Origin: JAKAQB01 sp027320105
Lineage (GTDB): Bacteria; Actinomycetota; Acidimicrobiia; Acidimicrobiales; Palsa-688
Reading direction: 5' to 3'
Length of the DNA stretch: 28,183 bases
NCBI GenBank assembly: GCA_027320105.1
Contig: DAHVMA010000062.1
Span: 1 to 28,183, forward strand
The translations under genes were made by a program, and so were the position numbers. Position 1 is the first letter of the stretch; each line of letters opens with the position of its first letter. The notes beneath the pieces are model-generated. The model saw nothing but the letters and a program-made list of their open reading frames with translations, ran no database searches and was not told where the DNA came from. Below are positions 7,063 to 15,466 of this stretch, piece by piece.

Positions 7063-8406
7063 CTGAACGCCTTCGCCCCTGACGCTGCCGCCAAGCTCCC
7101 CGGCCCGGCTGCGCTGCGCGCCCGCCGCGTCGCCGCCGCCGAACAGTTCGCCGCCGTCCCCCTGCCGTCGACCGGCGAGGAGGAGTGGCGCTACAGCCGC
7201 GTCGGCGAACTTGATCTCGACCGGTACGTGCCGGCGGCGACGGCGCCATCCGAGCCGCCGAGCTTCCCCGACGACGTCGAGGCCCTGATCGCCGCGGCCG
7301 GTGCCACGACGGTCGTGGTGGTGTCAGACGGCGCAGGAGCATTCGTGCGCGCCCAGGACCCGGCCGTGCGGGTGGTGTTCGCCGGCGCCCCCGCCGCCCC
7401 CACCGCCGCCCCGACCGCCGCCCCGACCGGCGCCGGCGCCGTGCCCGACGGCGCCCCCGCCAGCGTCGCGGCGCCGCGACCCGGTGACGCCTTCGGCCTC
7501 CTCAACGCTGCCTTCGCCACGCCGCTCGTCGTCGAGGTCCCCGCCGGCGCCCGCCCCGGCCCGGTGCTGGTGGTGCAGTGGTGCGGCACGGAGGGAGTTG
7601 CGACGTTCCCCCTCACGGTGTTCAGGGTCGGGACCGGTGCCGAGGTGGACCTGGTCGAGGCGTCCGTCTCGGCTGACGTCGCCGCCCTGACCGTACCCGT
7701 GAGCACCGTCGAGGTCGGGCAGGGCGCTGTCGTGTCGTACCTGCACCTTCAGCACCTCGGCGGGCGGGTGTGGCAGGTCGGCCAGCAGGGCAGCCGGGTC
7801 CAGCGGGACGCCACCTTCACCTCGACGGCGGTCGCGCTCGGCGGCGACTACGCCCGGGTGCGCACGACCTCGACGCTGGAGGGGGCCGGCGGCACAACCC
7901 GGTTGCTGGCCGTGTACTTCGGGTCCGGGTCGCGGATGGTGGACTTCCGCACGGTGCAGGAGCACCGGGCGCCGCGCACGACGTCAGAGCTGCTCTTCAA
8001 GGGTGCCGTCGCGAACCGGTCGCGGGCCGTGTACTCGGGCCTCATCCGGGTGGAGAAGGGGGCCTCCGGCACCAACGCCTTCCAGACCAATCGCAACCTC
8101 GTGCTCCACGAGGGGGCGAGGGCCGACTCGGTGCCCAACCTCGAGATCGAGGACAACAACGTGCGCTGCAGCCACGCCTCCGCCGTGGGGCCGATCGCCG
8201 AGGACCAGCGCTTCTACCTGGCCAGCCGCGGGGTGCCGCCGGAGGTTGGCGACCGGCTCATCACGCTCGGGTTCCTCGACGAGGTGCTGCAGCGCATGCG
8301 GCGTCCCCGGGTCGCTGACCACCTGCGGCTGGAGCTCGTCGCCGCCCTCGAGCGCGCCGAACGCTGGCAGCGGGCCGGGGTGTCCGGTGGGGGGGTGGGC
8401 GCATGA
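7063..8406 (+). CDS. sufD: Fe-S cluster assembly protein SufD (unusual start)
   Basis: SufD pairs with SufB on the SufC ATPases and is needed for iron entry. The first ATG/GTG/TTG codon in this open frame is the GTG at 7228, but homologous sequence clearly begins earlier: LPGPAALRARRVAAAEQF and GEEEWRYSRVGELDLDRY are typical SufD N-terminus. Upstream of 7228 the frame has no ATG, GTG or TTG back to the TAA at 7009. I place the start at CTG 7063, with GAGGA about 10 nt before it, giving 447 residues. Alternatively, a one-base error would join the ATG at 7052 (MNP...) to this frame. The C-terminus has NVRCSHASAVGPIAEDQRFYLASRG, including the His matching E. coli SufD His360. A PTAAPTAAPTGAG low-complexity insert lies near residue 110. 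It overlaps the Rieske gene by ATGA. Confidence 0.93.
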   Translation: MNAFAPDAAAKLPGPAALRARRVAAAEQFAAVPLPSTGEEEWRYSRVGELDLDRYVPAATAPSEPPSFPDDVEALIAAAGATTVVVVSDGAGAFVRAQDPAVRVVFAGAPAAPTAAPTAAPTGAGAVPDGAPASVAAPRPGDAFGLLNAAFATPLVVEVPAGARPGPVLVVQWCGTEGVATFPLTVFRVGTGAEVDLVEASVSADVAALTVPVSTVEVGQGAVVSYLHLQHLGGRVWQVGQQGSRVQRDATFTSTAVALGGDYARVRTTSTLEGAGGTTRLLAVYFGSGSRMVDFRTVQEHRAPRTTSELLFKGAVANRSRAVYSGLIRVEKGASGTNAFQTNRNLVLHEGARADSVPNLEIEDNNVRCSHASAVGPIAEDQRFYLASRGVPPEVGDRLITLGFLDEVLQRMRRPRVADHLRLELVAALERAERWQRAGVSGGGVGA

Positions 8407-8717
8407 GCGAGGTCCGGGTGCCCGTCGACGTGTTCGACGAGGAGGTCCAGGCGAGGCGGATCGACGCCGGCCCGCACGGGGTCTGCCTGGTCCGCATCGA
8501 GGACCGCTACTTCGCCATCGACGACCGTTGCAGCCATGCCGAGGTGTCGCTGTCGGAGGGCGACGTCGACCCCGATGAGTGCTGGATCGAGTGCTGGAAG
8601 CACGGCAGCGCCTTCTCCCTGGTCGACGGCCAGCCGCGGTCGCTGCCGGCGACCGAGCCCGTGCCTGTGTACCGCCTGCGCCGGGAGGGCGACGAGCTGG
8701 TGGTGGAGGTCCCGTGA
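8403..8717 (+). CDS. Rieske [2Fe-2S] ferredoxin in the suf unit
   Basis: A 104-residue small Rieske protein of the NirD/dioxygenase-ferredoxin type. The cluster ligands are visible: C43-S-H45 (DRCSHAEVS) and C64-W-K-H67 (ECWKHGSAF). The spacing and the FSL.DG.P following the second box are normal. It would carry one electron at a time in the cytosol. Rieske genes between sufD and sufC are a known actinobacterial arrangement. Here it overlaps sufD (ATGA) and the next sufC (GTGA), so translation is probably coupled. It may be a cluster client or supply electrons for assembly; the partner could be the flavoprotein at 14261-15460 (inference). Confidence 0.92.
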   Translation: MSEVRVPVDVFDEEVQARRIDAGPHGVCLVRIEDRYFAIDDRCSHAEVSLSEGDVDPDECWIECWKHGSAFSLVDGQPRSLPATEPVPVYRLRREGDELVVEVP

Positions 8718-9463
8718 GCGTGGTCGCCGTCACGCACCGCCTGCGCATCGAGGACCTCCGCGCCGAGGTGGGCGGCCGGCCCATCCTCAACGGGATCGAC
8801 CTCGAGGTTGCCTCCGGCGAGGTCCACGCGGTCATGGGCCCCAACGGCGCCGGCAAGAGCACCCTGTCGCACGTGTTGATGGGGCGGTCCGGCTACACGG
8901 TGAGCGGCGGCCGGGTTCTGCTCGACGGGGTGGACCTGCTGGCGTTGCCGACCTGGGAGCGTGCCCGAGAGGGCCTGTTCCTCGGGATGCAGTACCCCAT
9001 CGAGGTGCCCGGGGTGAGCCTGCAGGATGCGCTGGGGGAGGCGTTCGCCGCCGCCGGGCGGGACCCGAGGGAGGTCACGGCGCGCCTCGGTGAGGAGGCG
9101 GACAGGGTGGGCCTCGACCGCCGCTTCCTCGACCGGCCCCTCAACGTCGACCTGTCGGGGGGCGAGCGCAAGCGCAACGAGACGGTTCAGCTGGCGGTGC
9201 TGCGGCCGCGCTTCGCCATCCTGGACGAGATCGACTCGGGGCTGGACGTGGACGCCCTGCGGGCCGTGTCCAAGAGGGTGGAGGCGGCGACGGAGGAGAC
9301 GGGGTTGGGGGTGCTGGCGATCACGCACTACAGCCGGCTGCTGACCGAGCTGCACCCGGACCGGGTCCACGTGCTGGCGGCCGGGAGGATCGTGGCGAGC
9401 GGCGGCCCGGAGCTCGCCGACGAGCTGGAGCGCACGGGGTACGCCGCCTACGCCGAGGGCTGA
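8714..9463 (+). CDS. sufC: Fe-S assembly ATPase SufC, copy 1
   Basis: A 249-residue ABC-type ATPase that drives conformational change in SufB/SufD. Walker A is GPNGAGKST (42-50), the Q-loop is GMQYPIEVPGVSL, the signature is LSGGERKRNE and Walker B is FAILDEIDSGLDVDAL, followed by the SufC-type AITHYSRLL switch histidine. The GTG start overlaps the Rieske stop (GTGA). It is the last gene of the plus-strand suf unit. A second, clearly different sufC of identical length lies at 17173-17922 on the other strand. This copy has DEIDSG where the other has the more usual DETDSG, and FLGMQYP where the other has FLAFQYP. Confidence 0.95.
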   Translation: MSVVAVTHRLRIEDLRAEVGGRPILNGIDLEVASGEVHAVMGPNGAGKSTLSHVLMGRSGYTVSGGRVLLDGVDLLALPTWERAREGLFLGMQYPIEVPGVSLQDALGEAFAAAGRDPREVTARLGEEADRVGLDRRFLDRPLNVDLSGGERKRNETVQLAVLRPRFAILDEIDSGLDVDALRAVSKRVEAATEETGLGVLAITHYSRLLTELHPDRVHVLAAGRIVASGGPELADELERTGYAAYAEG

Positions 9464-9481
9464 GAGGGGGCCGAAAGTCCT

Positions 9482-9502
9482 CGAGCTCCCCACACCAGCT
9501 CG
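9482..9502. terminator. Hairpin between convergent sufC and MFS genes
   Basis: CGAGCT (9482-9487) pairs with AGCTCG (9497-9502) across a nine-base loop, 19 nt after the sufC stop and 28 nt after the MFS stop on the other strand. It is short and has no U tract, so it is only a candidate bidirectional terminator. Confidence 0.3.
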
Positions 9503-9529
9503 CCGGCGGAGCCCGGCGGGGTCAGCGGG

Positions 9530-11080
9530 TCAGTCGGCGGCCATCACCGTTGCGGCCCTGGAACGGGCATTGGGCCCGGTGGTCGACAGCCCGACGGCGA
9601 AGGTCACCACCCCTGCCGCCGCCGCCAGGTACCAGCCGTCGTGGCCTGCGAGGGTGAACGACCAGTCGACCAGCGACCGGATCTTCGCCACGTCGGGGGT
9701 GCCTGCCGGCAGGCGCAGCCCGCTGGCGCCGACCGAGGTGTGGAGGAGTTGGTCCCGGACCGGCGGTTGGAGCGGCAGCGGCGCCAGCGCGGCGGCCAGG
9801 CGGTGGTGCAGGCCGTCGGTCACGACGGCGCCGATGACGGCGACGCCGAGCACGTTGCCGACCTGACGGCTCGTCGAAGCGACGCTGGCGGCGACACCGG
9901 TCTGCGAGGCGGGCATGCCGGCGACGGCGGTGTTGGTGATCGGCGGGTTGGCCAGGCCCATGGCGGCGCCGATCAGGATGTAGGCCACCGCCAGCTGCAG
10001 GTAGGGCGTCGAAGGCGCCTCCAGAGCGAGGAGCAGGCAACCGGCGACGATGAGCAGGCCGGCTGCCGACAGGGGAAGGCGGGTGCCCCGCCGGCCGACG
10101 AAGCGGCCCGAGAGCGGAGCGACAGCGGCGACCACGAGCGTTGCCGGGAGGGTCGCCGCTCCCGCCAGCAGTGCCGAGTAGCCGCGCACCTCCTGGAGGT
10201 ACAGGGTGTTCAGGAACAGGAACCCGGAGAGCACGAAGAAGATGGCGGTGGCGATCACGGCCGCACCGGTGAACGGTGGGCTGCGGAAGAAGCGGAGCTC
10301 CAGCAACGGTTCCGCCCGACGGCGCTCGTAGCGGAGGAACACGACCAGCCCGACGGCGCTCACGCCGAACAGTCCGAGGATCGTCCCCGACGCCCACCCG
10401 TCCGCTGGGCCCTCGATGATCGCGTAGGCAAGGGCGGCGAGCACCACGATCACGATGGCCTGGCCGACCGGGTCCGGCCGGCGCGGCCGGGCGGCGCGCG
10501 ACTCGGGCGCGTACCGCTGCATCAGGTAGAACGCCAGCGCCGCCACCGGGATGTTGACCCAGAAGATGGAGCGCCAGCCGATGGCGTCGATGAGCAACCC
10601 GCCTATGACAGGCCCGGCGGCGGCGCTGACCCCGAACACGCCGCCCCACACCCCGATCGCCTGCGCCCGCTCCCGTGGGTCGGTGAATACCGACGTCATG
10701 ACCGACAGGGAGTTGGGGTTGAGCATCGAGCCGCCCACCGCCTGCACCATCCGGAACACGATGAGCAGCGTCAGGGTCGGGGCGACGCTGCAGAGGAACG
10801 AGCCGGCGGCGAAGACCACCAGACCGGTCTGGAACATCCTGCGCCGGCCGATCCGGTCACCCGTCGAGCCGGAGAACATGAGCAGCGAGGCCACCACCAG
10901 CACGTAGGCGTCGACGACCCACTGGAGGCCCGAGAGGGAGGCGTGCAGGTGGTGCTGCACCGAGGGCAGGGCGACGTTGACGATGGTCACGTCGAGGCTG
11001 ACGATGAACAGGCTCAGGCAGCAGCCGAACAGCACGATGAGGCGATGCCGGCGGCCGACCTCCGTTCGCATGGTGAACAT
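9530..11080 (-). CDS. MFS transporter, DHA2 (14-TM) drug exporter family
   Basis: A 516-residue inner-membrane drug:proton antiporter type. LFIVSLDVTIVNVALPSVQ is the classical DHA2 helix-1 motif (D1). GDRIGRRRMFQTGL is motif A after helix 2, WGGVFGVSAAAGPVIGGLLID is motif C in helix 5, and WRSIFWVNIPVA is the conserved loop and helix 6 start. The hydrophobicity pattern gives about 14 spans, matching EmrB/QacA/LfrA relatives. The substrate is unknown. The start is ATG 11080; the ATG at 11071 (MRTEVGRRHRL) is as likely because neither has a clear Shine-Dalgarno sequence. It lies 56 nt downstream of the NlpC/P60 gene, possibly cotranscribed. No TetR-type regulator is adjacent. Confidence 0.92.
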   Translation of the reverse strand: MFTMRTEVGRRHRLIVLFGCCLSLFIVSLDVTIVNVALPSVQHHLHASLSGLQWVVDAYVLVVASLLMFSGSTGDRIGRRRMFQTGLVVFAAGSFLCSVAPTLTLLIVFRMVQAVGGSMLNPNSLSVMTSVFTDPRERAQAIGVWGGVFGVSAAAGPVIGGLLIDAIGWRSIFWVNIPVAALAFYLMQRYAPESRAARPRRPDPVGQAIVIVVLAALAYAIIEGPADGWASGTILGLFGVSAVGLVVFLRYERRRAEPLLELRFFRSPPFTGAAVIATAIFFVLSGFLFLNTLYLQEVRGYSALLAGAATLPATLVVAAVAPLSGRFVGRRGTRLPLSAAGLLIVAGCLLLALEAPSTPYLQLAVAYILIGAAMGLANPPITNTAVAGMPASQTGVAASVASTSRQVGNVLGVAVIGAVVTDGLHHRLAAALAPLPLQPPVRDQLLHTSVGASGLRLPAGTPDVAKIRSLVDWSFTLAGHDGWYLAAAAGVVTFAVGLSTTGPNARSRAATVMAAD

Positions 11081-11136
11081 TACGGCGCCGGCTGCCGTGG
11101 CCGGCTGGGAGGCGCCGGGTCTGCTGGGGAGCGGCG

Positions 11137-12255
11137 TTACTCGACCCGGCTGGCCAGCGTGAAGCCGGAGTAGAGGGGGACGACCTGGACGTCGGCGCCG
11201 GTGTACGGCGCCTGCACGATCTGGCCGTTGCCGATGTACATGGCGACGTGCTGGCCGGGGTTGGAGAAGAACACGAGGTCGCCGGGCTGCAGGTCCGACA
11301 TCGGGATGTGCACGGTGTCGGCGTACTGGGCACCGGAGTAGTGCGGGAGGTAGATGCCCGCCTGGGCGTAGGCCCACATCACCAGGCCGGAGCAGTCGAA
11401 GGCGTTGGGCCCGGCGGCGCCCCACACGTAGGGGTCACCGACGCGCGACAGGGCGGCCGCGACGGCGATGGCCGCCGCCGAGCTGGGGGGAGGCGGCGTG
11501 AACCCGCTGGAGCCCGCCGCGCCGCTCGGGGCGGTGCCAGTGGTCCCGGCGGCGGGCGTGGCAGCGGTAAGCGCCTGCTGGATCCGCAGCTCGGCCGCCC
11601 GCTGGGCGGCAGCCTGGGCGGCGGCCTGCTGCTGGGCGATCAACTGGGAGATCCGGCCCTTGTCCTGCGAGAGGGCGCCCTGCACCTGCACGGCGGCGGC
11701 CTGCACCTGGCTGCGGTCGGCGCTGATCCTGCGCATGGTCGCCAGCTGGACGCGCTCCTCGGCGCGCAGCTGGCGCTCGGCGCTGGCGGCGACGAGCGAC
11801 GCCACCCGGTACTGGTCCATGGCGTCGGCCTGGTTGCTCGCCAGGGTCTGCTCGTACTCGGCGCGCAGCAGGCTCTCGTTGGCCGACTTGAGCGGCGCCA
11901 GCGCGCCGGCGCCGCCGCCACCGCTCATGTAGGCGGAGACGGCCTCCAGGCGCAGAACGCCCCGTGCCCTCGACGCGCTGGCCTCGGCGGACGCCACGGC
12001 GAGCCGGGCGTCGGCGACGCGTGCCTCGGTCCTGGTCAGCTGGTACTGGGCGCCGTCGTACTGCTCGGCCAGGGCCGCCTCACGCTGCCCGAGGGCGGTG
12101 ATGCGCGCCTCGAGGGACGCCGCCTGCGCCTGCAGGCTGGCGACGCTGGCCGCACGGGCAGGTGGGGCGGCCAGTCCGGATGCGACGACCAGGATGCTGG
12201 CCAGTGCCGCCACCGGACCCGCGTGCCGACGGAACTTCCACGTGCACGAAACCAC
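11137..12255 (-). CDS. Secreted NlpC/P60 peptidoglycan hydrolase with coiled coil
   Basis: A 372-residue exported protein. Residues 1-36 are a Sec signal peptide (KFRRHAGPVAALASILVVASGLAAPPARA). Residues about 38-225 form an Ala/Gln/Glu-rich coiled coil (SLQAQAASLEARITALGQR onward). A Pro/Gly/Ser linker follows, and residues about 255-372 are the NlpC/P60 domain. The catalytic Cys288 is in AFDCSGLVMWAY and His336 in GQHVAMYIG. This matches RipA/CwlO-type endopeptidases that cut stem peptides during growth or division. The start is GTG, with a good promoter close upstream (TTGACG-N17-TACCCT). It is transcribed towards the MFS gene. Confidence 0.93.
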   Translation of the reverse strand: MVSCTWKFRRHAGPVAALASILVVASGLAAPPARAASVASLQAQAASLEARITALGQREAALAEQYDGAQYQLTRTEARVADARLAVASAEASASRARGVLRLEAVSAYMSGGGGAGALAPLKSANESLLRAEYEQTLASNQADAMDQYRVASLVAASAERQLRAEERVQLATMRRISADRSQVQAAAVQVQGALSQDKGRISQLIAQQQAAAQAAAQRAAELRIQQALTAATPAAGTTGTAPSGAAGSSGFTPPPPSSAAAIAVAAALSRVGDPYVWGAAGPNAFDCSGLVMWAYAQAGIYLPHYSGAQYADTVHIPMSDLQPGDLVFFSNPGQHVAMYIGNGQIVQAPYTGADVQVVPLYSGFTLASRVE

Positions 12256-12266
12256 AATGCCGGAGA

Positions 12267-12295
12267 AGGGTAGGCAAACCGCGCGCGACCGTCAA
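12267..12295 (-). promoter_or_regulatory. Promoter of the NlpC/P60 gene
   Basis: On the minus strand, TTGACG (12295-12290) and TACCCT (12272-12267) are exactly 17 nt apart. The -10 ends 11 nt before the GTG at 12255, so the leader would be only a few bases. This is one of the clearest sigma-70-type pairs in the window. Confidence 0.6.
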
Positions 12296-12336
12296 GCGTC
12301 GTCGGGGGCATTCCCGCCGGCGCGCCGGCCCAAACG

Positions 12337-13548
12337 TCACTTCAGGCGCTCGACCACCATCGCCATCCCCTGCCCGCCGCCGACGCACATCGTCTCCAGG
12401 CCTAAGGTCTTGTCCTCGGCCTGCAGGCCGTTCAGGAGCGTCGCCATGATCCTGGCGCCGGTCATCCCGAAGGGGTGGCCCAGGGCGATGGCGCCGCCGT
12501 GAACGTTGAGCTTTCCCCAGTCGACGCCCAGGTGGCGGGCCGAGGGCACGACCTGGGCGGCGAAGGCTTCGTTGATCTCGACGAGGTCGATGTCTCCCAT
12601 GGTCATCCCAGCGCGCGAGAGCGCTCGGCGGGAGGCCTCGACCGGCCCGAGGCCCATGATCTCGGGGTCGAGGGCGCTGACCCCCGACGACACGATCCGG
12701 GCGAGAGGGGTGATGCCGAGCTGGCGGGCCTTGGTGTCGCTCATGACGACGGCGGCGGCGGCGCCGTCGTTGAGCGGGCAGCTGTTGCCGGCGGTCACCT
12801 CGCCGTCGGGCCGGAAGGCGGGCTGCAGGGTGGCGAGCTTCTCCACGGTCGTGCCGGGCCGCGGTCCGTCGTCGCGGGCCACCACGGTGCCGTCCGGCAG
12901 CTGGAGCGGGCTTATCTCCCGTTCGAAGAAGCCGTTGTCCTGGGAGGCGACGGCCCGGTTCTGGGACAGGGCGGAGAGCTCGTCCATCTCCCGGCGGCTG
13001 ACGCCTTCCAGCTCCCGGACGTTTTCCGCCGTCTGGCCCATGGCGATGTAGATGTCCGGCAGCCCCGCCGGCGGCTCCCACGGCTTCATGCCGCCTGCCG
13101 CCCGCGAAGCGGTGCGGTCCATGGCTTCGCTGAACCGGGGGTTCTGGGTGTCGGGCAACCTGTCGGCCATGCCCTTTCCGAAGCGGCTCACGGCCTCGAC
13201 ACCGGCGGCGACGAACACGTCGCCCTCGCCGGCCCGGATGGCGTGCGCCGCCATGCGGATCGTCTGCAGGGACGACGAGCAGTAGCGGTTGACGGTGACC
13301 CCGGGGCAGCCGGGCAGTCCGGCCAGGAGGGTGACGACCCGTGCGATGTTGTAGCCGGCCTCGCCGGCGGGCTGGCCGCTGCCGACGAGGAGGTCCTCGA
13401 CCTCCTCCGGAGGCAGTTGGGGCAGCTTGGCGAGCACGGCCCGCACCATCTGCGCTGCCATCTCGTCGGGGCGCATCTCGACGAGCGACCCCTTGAACGC
13501 CCGCCCGATCGGGCTGCGGGTGGTCGCGACGATGACGGCCTCGGGCAT
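12337..13548 (-). CDS. Acetyl-CoA acetyltransferase (thiolase)
   Basis: A 403-residue type II thiolase, normal length, with all catalytic residues. The nucleophile is Cys90 in VNRYCSSSLQT, then His358 in GGAIALGHPFGMTGAR and Cys388 in CVGGGQGMAM; EINEAFAAQ is the conserved Asn/Glu loop. It makes or cleaves beta-ketoacyl-CoA in the cytosol. The sequence cannot separate a degradative 3-ketoacyl-CoA thiolase from a biosynthetic acetoacetyl-CoA enzyme. The open frame extends further upstream, but ATG 13548 is the start because AGGAG lies nine nt before it. It follows the STAS gene by 29 nt and may be cotranscribed with it. The acyl-CoA dehydrogenase at 21254 is a possible pathway partner elsewhere in the window. 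Confidence 0.95.
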   Translation of the reverse strand: MPEAVIVATTRSPIGRAFKGSLVEMRPDEMAAQMVRAVLAKLPQLPPEEVEDLLVGSGQPAGEAGYNIARVVTLLAGLPGCPGVTVNRYCSSSLQTIRMAAHAIRAGEGDVFVAAGVEAVSRFGKGMADRLPDTQNPRFSEAMDRTASRAAGGMKPWEPPAGLPDIYIAMGQTAENVRELEGVSRREMDELSALSQNRAVASQDNGFFEREISPLQLPDGTVVARDDGPRPGTTVEKLATLQPAFRPDGEVTAGNSCPLNDGAAAAVVMSDTKARQLGITPLARIVSSGVSALDPEIMGLGPVEASRRALSRAGMTMGDIDLVEINEAFAAQVVPSARHLGVDWGKLNVHGGAIALGHPFGMTGARIMATLLNGLQAEDKTLGLETMCVGGGQGMAMVVERLK

Positions 13549-13577
13549 GGCACGCTTCTCCTGTGTGATGGACGCCC

Positions 13578-13901
13578 TCAGGTTACCGGGCGGTCGCCGC
13601 GGCGAAGAGCGTCGACGAGCCGATCGACCGCCGGGCTCCGGTGTACCACCGACACCACGCTGCCGGACTCCGCCAGCAGGTCGAGCGACGACCCCAGCGC
13701 CTGCCACCCGGCGGTGTCGACGAAGCTCACGCCGGCGAGGTCGAGCTCGACGATCGGCGGGCGGCACGAGGCCAGCGCGGCGGCGGCGTCGCGCAGGTCC
13801 CGACCGGCGCAGAGGTCGAGCTCCCCGTCGACGACCACCTCGCTGGTGGTCCCCGAGGTGGCGACGGCGATGTGGACGGGTGGCGTCATGGGGGTGGGCA
13901 T
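13578..13901 (-). CDS. STAS domain protein (anti-sigma factor antagonist-like)
   Basis: A 107-residue single STAS domain. The beta strand SEVVVDGELDLCAGRDLRDA and the phospho-switch region VELDLAGVSFVDTAGWQALG are typical of SpoIIAA/RsbV proteins; the Ser/Thr target region here is SFVDTAGW, with Thr in the place often held by Ser. Such proteins bind anti-sigma kinases in partner-switching pathways. No kinase or sigma factor gene is adjacent. Starts at ATG 13901, GTG 13916 or ATG 13889 are possible; none has a clear Shine-Dalgarno sequence. It is placed just upstream of the thiolase, on the same strand. Confidence 0.8.
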   Translation of the reverse strand: MPTPMTPPVHIAVATSGTTSEVVVDGELDLCAGRDLRDAAAALASCRPPIVELDLAGVSFVDTAGWQALGSSLDLLAESGSVVSVVHRSPAVDRLVDALRRGDRPVT

Positions 13902-13974
13902 GAGGCGATGTTGCACCCGCGGTCTGAGCCGGGGCTGGGACCCGTCTGAGAACCGGGGAAGAACCCCCGGCGGT

Positions 13975-13980
13975 TACCCT
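13975..13980 (+). promoter_or_regulatory. -10 box TACCCT, leaderless arrangement
   Basis: TACCCT ends eight nt before the ATG of the DUF3039 gene at 13989. The GGAAGG between them could also act as a poor Shine-Dalgarno sequence, but the short distance favours a leaderless or near-leaderless mRNA. Confidence 0.45.
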
Positions 13981-13988
13981 GGAAGGCG

Positions 13989-14264
13989 ATGACCGACGTG
14001 ACCACGAGCCCGGTCCACACCGATCCGACGCTGGACGGTGAGCACGAGCGCATGTCGCACATCGTGCTCGAGGGGGTCAAGGTGAGCGACGAGGAGTTCG
14101 TCTCCGCCGGGCCGTCGGTGGCCGAGGGCATCGTCAACGGGACGCCGGTGAAGGCCCTCTGCGGCAAGGTCTGGATCCCCGGGCGTGATCCCAAGCGCTA
14201 CCCGCTGTGCCCGACGTGCAAGGAGATCGCCGAGGGCATGGGCTGGAAGATCCCCGCCGGCTAG
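13989..14264 (+). CDS. DUF3039 family protein
   Basis: A 91-residue protein with the full DUF3039 pattern: ERMSHIVLEG, then NGTPVKALCGKVWIPGRDPKRYPLCPTCKEI. Its three cysteines (LCGK and LCPTC) look like a partial metal site. The family is restricted to actinobacteria and has no established function. This supports the taxonomic reading of the window. The gene is flanked by minus-strand genes on both sides, and its stop overlaps that of the flavoprotein gene tail-to-tail by four bases. Confidence 0.9.
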   Translation: MTDVTTSPVHTDPTLDGEHERMSHIVLEGVKVSDEEFVSAGPSVAEGIVNGTPVKALCGKVWIPGRDPKRYPLCPTCKEIAEGMGWKIPAG

Positions 14265-15460
14265 AGCAGCGGAGGGAAGGCGCCGCCCTCCTCCAGCAGC
14301 CGGCGCAGGGCCATCACCTTGGCCGGGCGCCCGAAGCCCACCGCCCCCGTGAGCCGCCCCGCCCGGCCGAACGCGGCGGCGAAGCGCCGTTGCTCCAGCG
14401 AGCCGTCCACGACGGCGACCTCGTCGCCGGGCTGGGGGAAGCCGACGACCTGGATCTTGCGGTCGTGCTGGTCGGACCACACGTAGGGGACGGGCTCGTA
14501 GGCAGGAGCGTCGTCACCCCGGAGCAGCGCCGCTGCTGCCGCCGTGGCCGACTCCACGGCGTTGGTCCACTGCTCGAGGCGGGTGGGGACCGCCCCGGGG
14601 CGGTCCCAGCGGGCCGTGTCGCCGGCGGCGACGACGTGGGGCAGCGGGCGGCCACCGGCGAGGACGCGCAGGCGGCTGTCGCAGCGGACGCCATCGTCGA
14701 GGTCCACGCCGCTGCTCTCGAGCCAGGCCGTCGCCGGGGAGGCGCCGACGCCGGCGACGACGAGGTCGGCGGGCACGGCGTCGCCGTCCGCCAGCCGGAC
14801 CGCCTCGACCCGGTGCCGCCCCTCGACCGCCTCGACGGTAACCCCGAGTCGCAGTTCGACGCCCCACGCCTGGTGGAGCCGGGCCACGACCGGGCCGAGC
14901 GCCGGCCCCACGACACGCACCAGGGGCGTCGGGGCCACCTCGACGACGGTCACCTCGCGCCCGATGGCGCGGGCGCTCGCCGCGACCTCCAGGCCGATCA
15001 CACCGGCACCGACGACTACGACGCGCGGCGAGCCGTCGGTGAGGGCGGCGCGCAGCGCCAGGGCGTCGTCGAGGGTGCGCAGGAGGTGGATGCCGTCGCG
15101 CTCGCCGAGGACGGCCACCCGGCGCGGAGCCGAGCCGGTGGCGATGACCAGTCCGTCGAAGGGGAGCGTCTCGCCGCCGGCGAGGGCGATGGTTGAGCGG
15201 CCGAGGTCGAGGCCCTCGGCCCGGCTCCCGAGCCGCCACTCGGCGCCGAGGTCGCCGTCGACGCCGAGGGCGGTCCCCTCGGCGTCGACCCGGCCGGTCA
15301 GCAGCTGCTTGGACAGGGGCGGCCGGTCGTAGGGCGCGTGGCGCTCCTCCCCGACGATCGTGAGCGCCCCGTCGAAGCCGTCACGGCGGAGCGCCTCGGC
15401 GGCACGCAGACCGGCGAGAGAGGCGCCGACGACCACGACCCGCGACGGGCCCGCGGCCAC
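14261..15460 (-). CDS. FAD/NAD(P)-dependent oxidoreductase (ferredoxin reductase type)
   Basis: A 399-residue flavoprotein of the ferredoxin/rubredoxin reductase group. It has an N-terminal FAD-binding VVVVGASLAGLRAAEALR (from residue 8), PYDRPPLSKQLL, the ATGSAPR motif, a second nucleotide-binding VVVVGAGVIGLEVAASA near residue 150, and the FAD-site VVAAGDTARWD near 280. The C-terminal dimerisation segment (PAYEPVPYVWSDQHDRKIQVVG) is typical. It would pass electrons from NAD(P)H to a small Fe-S protein. The GTG start lies six nt after the sufU stop, so it belongs to the minus-strand suf unit. The Rieske protein at 8403 is the obvious candidate partner within the window (inference). Confidence 0.92.
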   Translation of the reverse strand: MAAGPSRVVVVGASLAGLRAAEALRRDGFDGALTIVGEERHAPYDRPPLSKQLLTGRVDAEGTALGVDGDLGAEWRLGSRAEGLDLGRSTIALAGGETLPFDGLVIATGSAPRRVAVLGERDGIHLLRTLDDALALRAALTDGSPRVVVVGAGVIGLEVAASARAIGREVTVVEVAPTPLVRVVGPALGPVVARLHQAWGVELRLGVTVEAVEGRHRVEAVRLADGDAVPADLVVAGVGASPATAWLESSGVDLDDGVRCDSRLRVLAGGRPLPHVVAAGDTARWDRPGAVPTRLEQWTNAVESATAAAAALLRGDDAPAYEPVPYVWSDQHDRKIQVVGFPQPGDEVAVVDGSLEQRRFAAAFGRAGRLTGAVGFGRPAKVMALRRLLEEGGAFPPLL

Positions 15461-15466
15461 CCGTGC

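Noticed and set aside
11081..11425. 115-residue N-terminal extension of the MFS protein
   Set aside because: It runs through the NlpC/P60 gene in another frame, and the DHA2 N-terminus begins naturally at 11080/11071.
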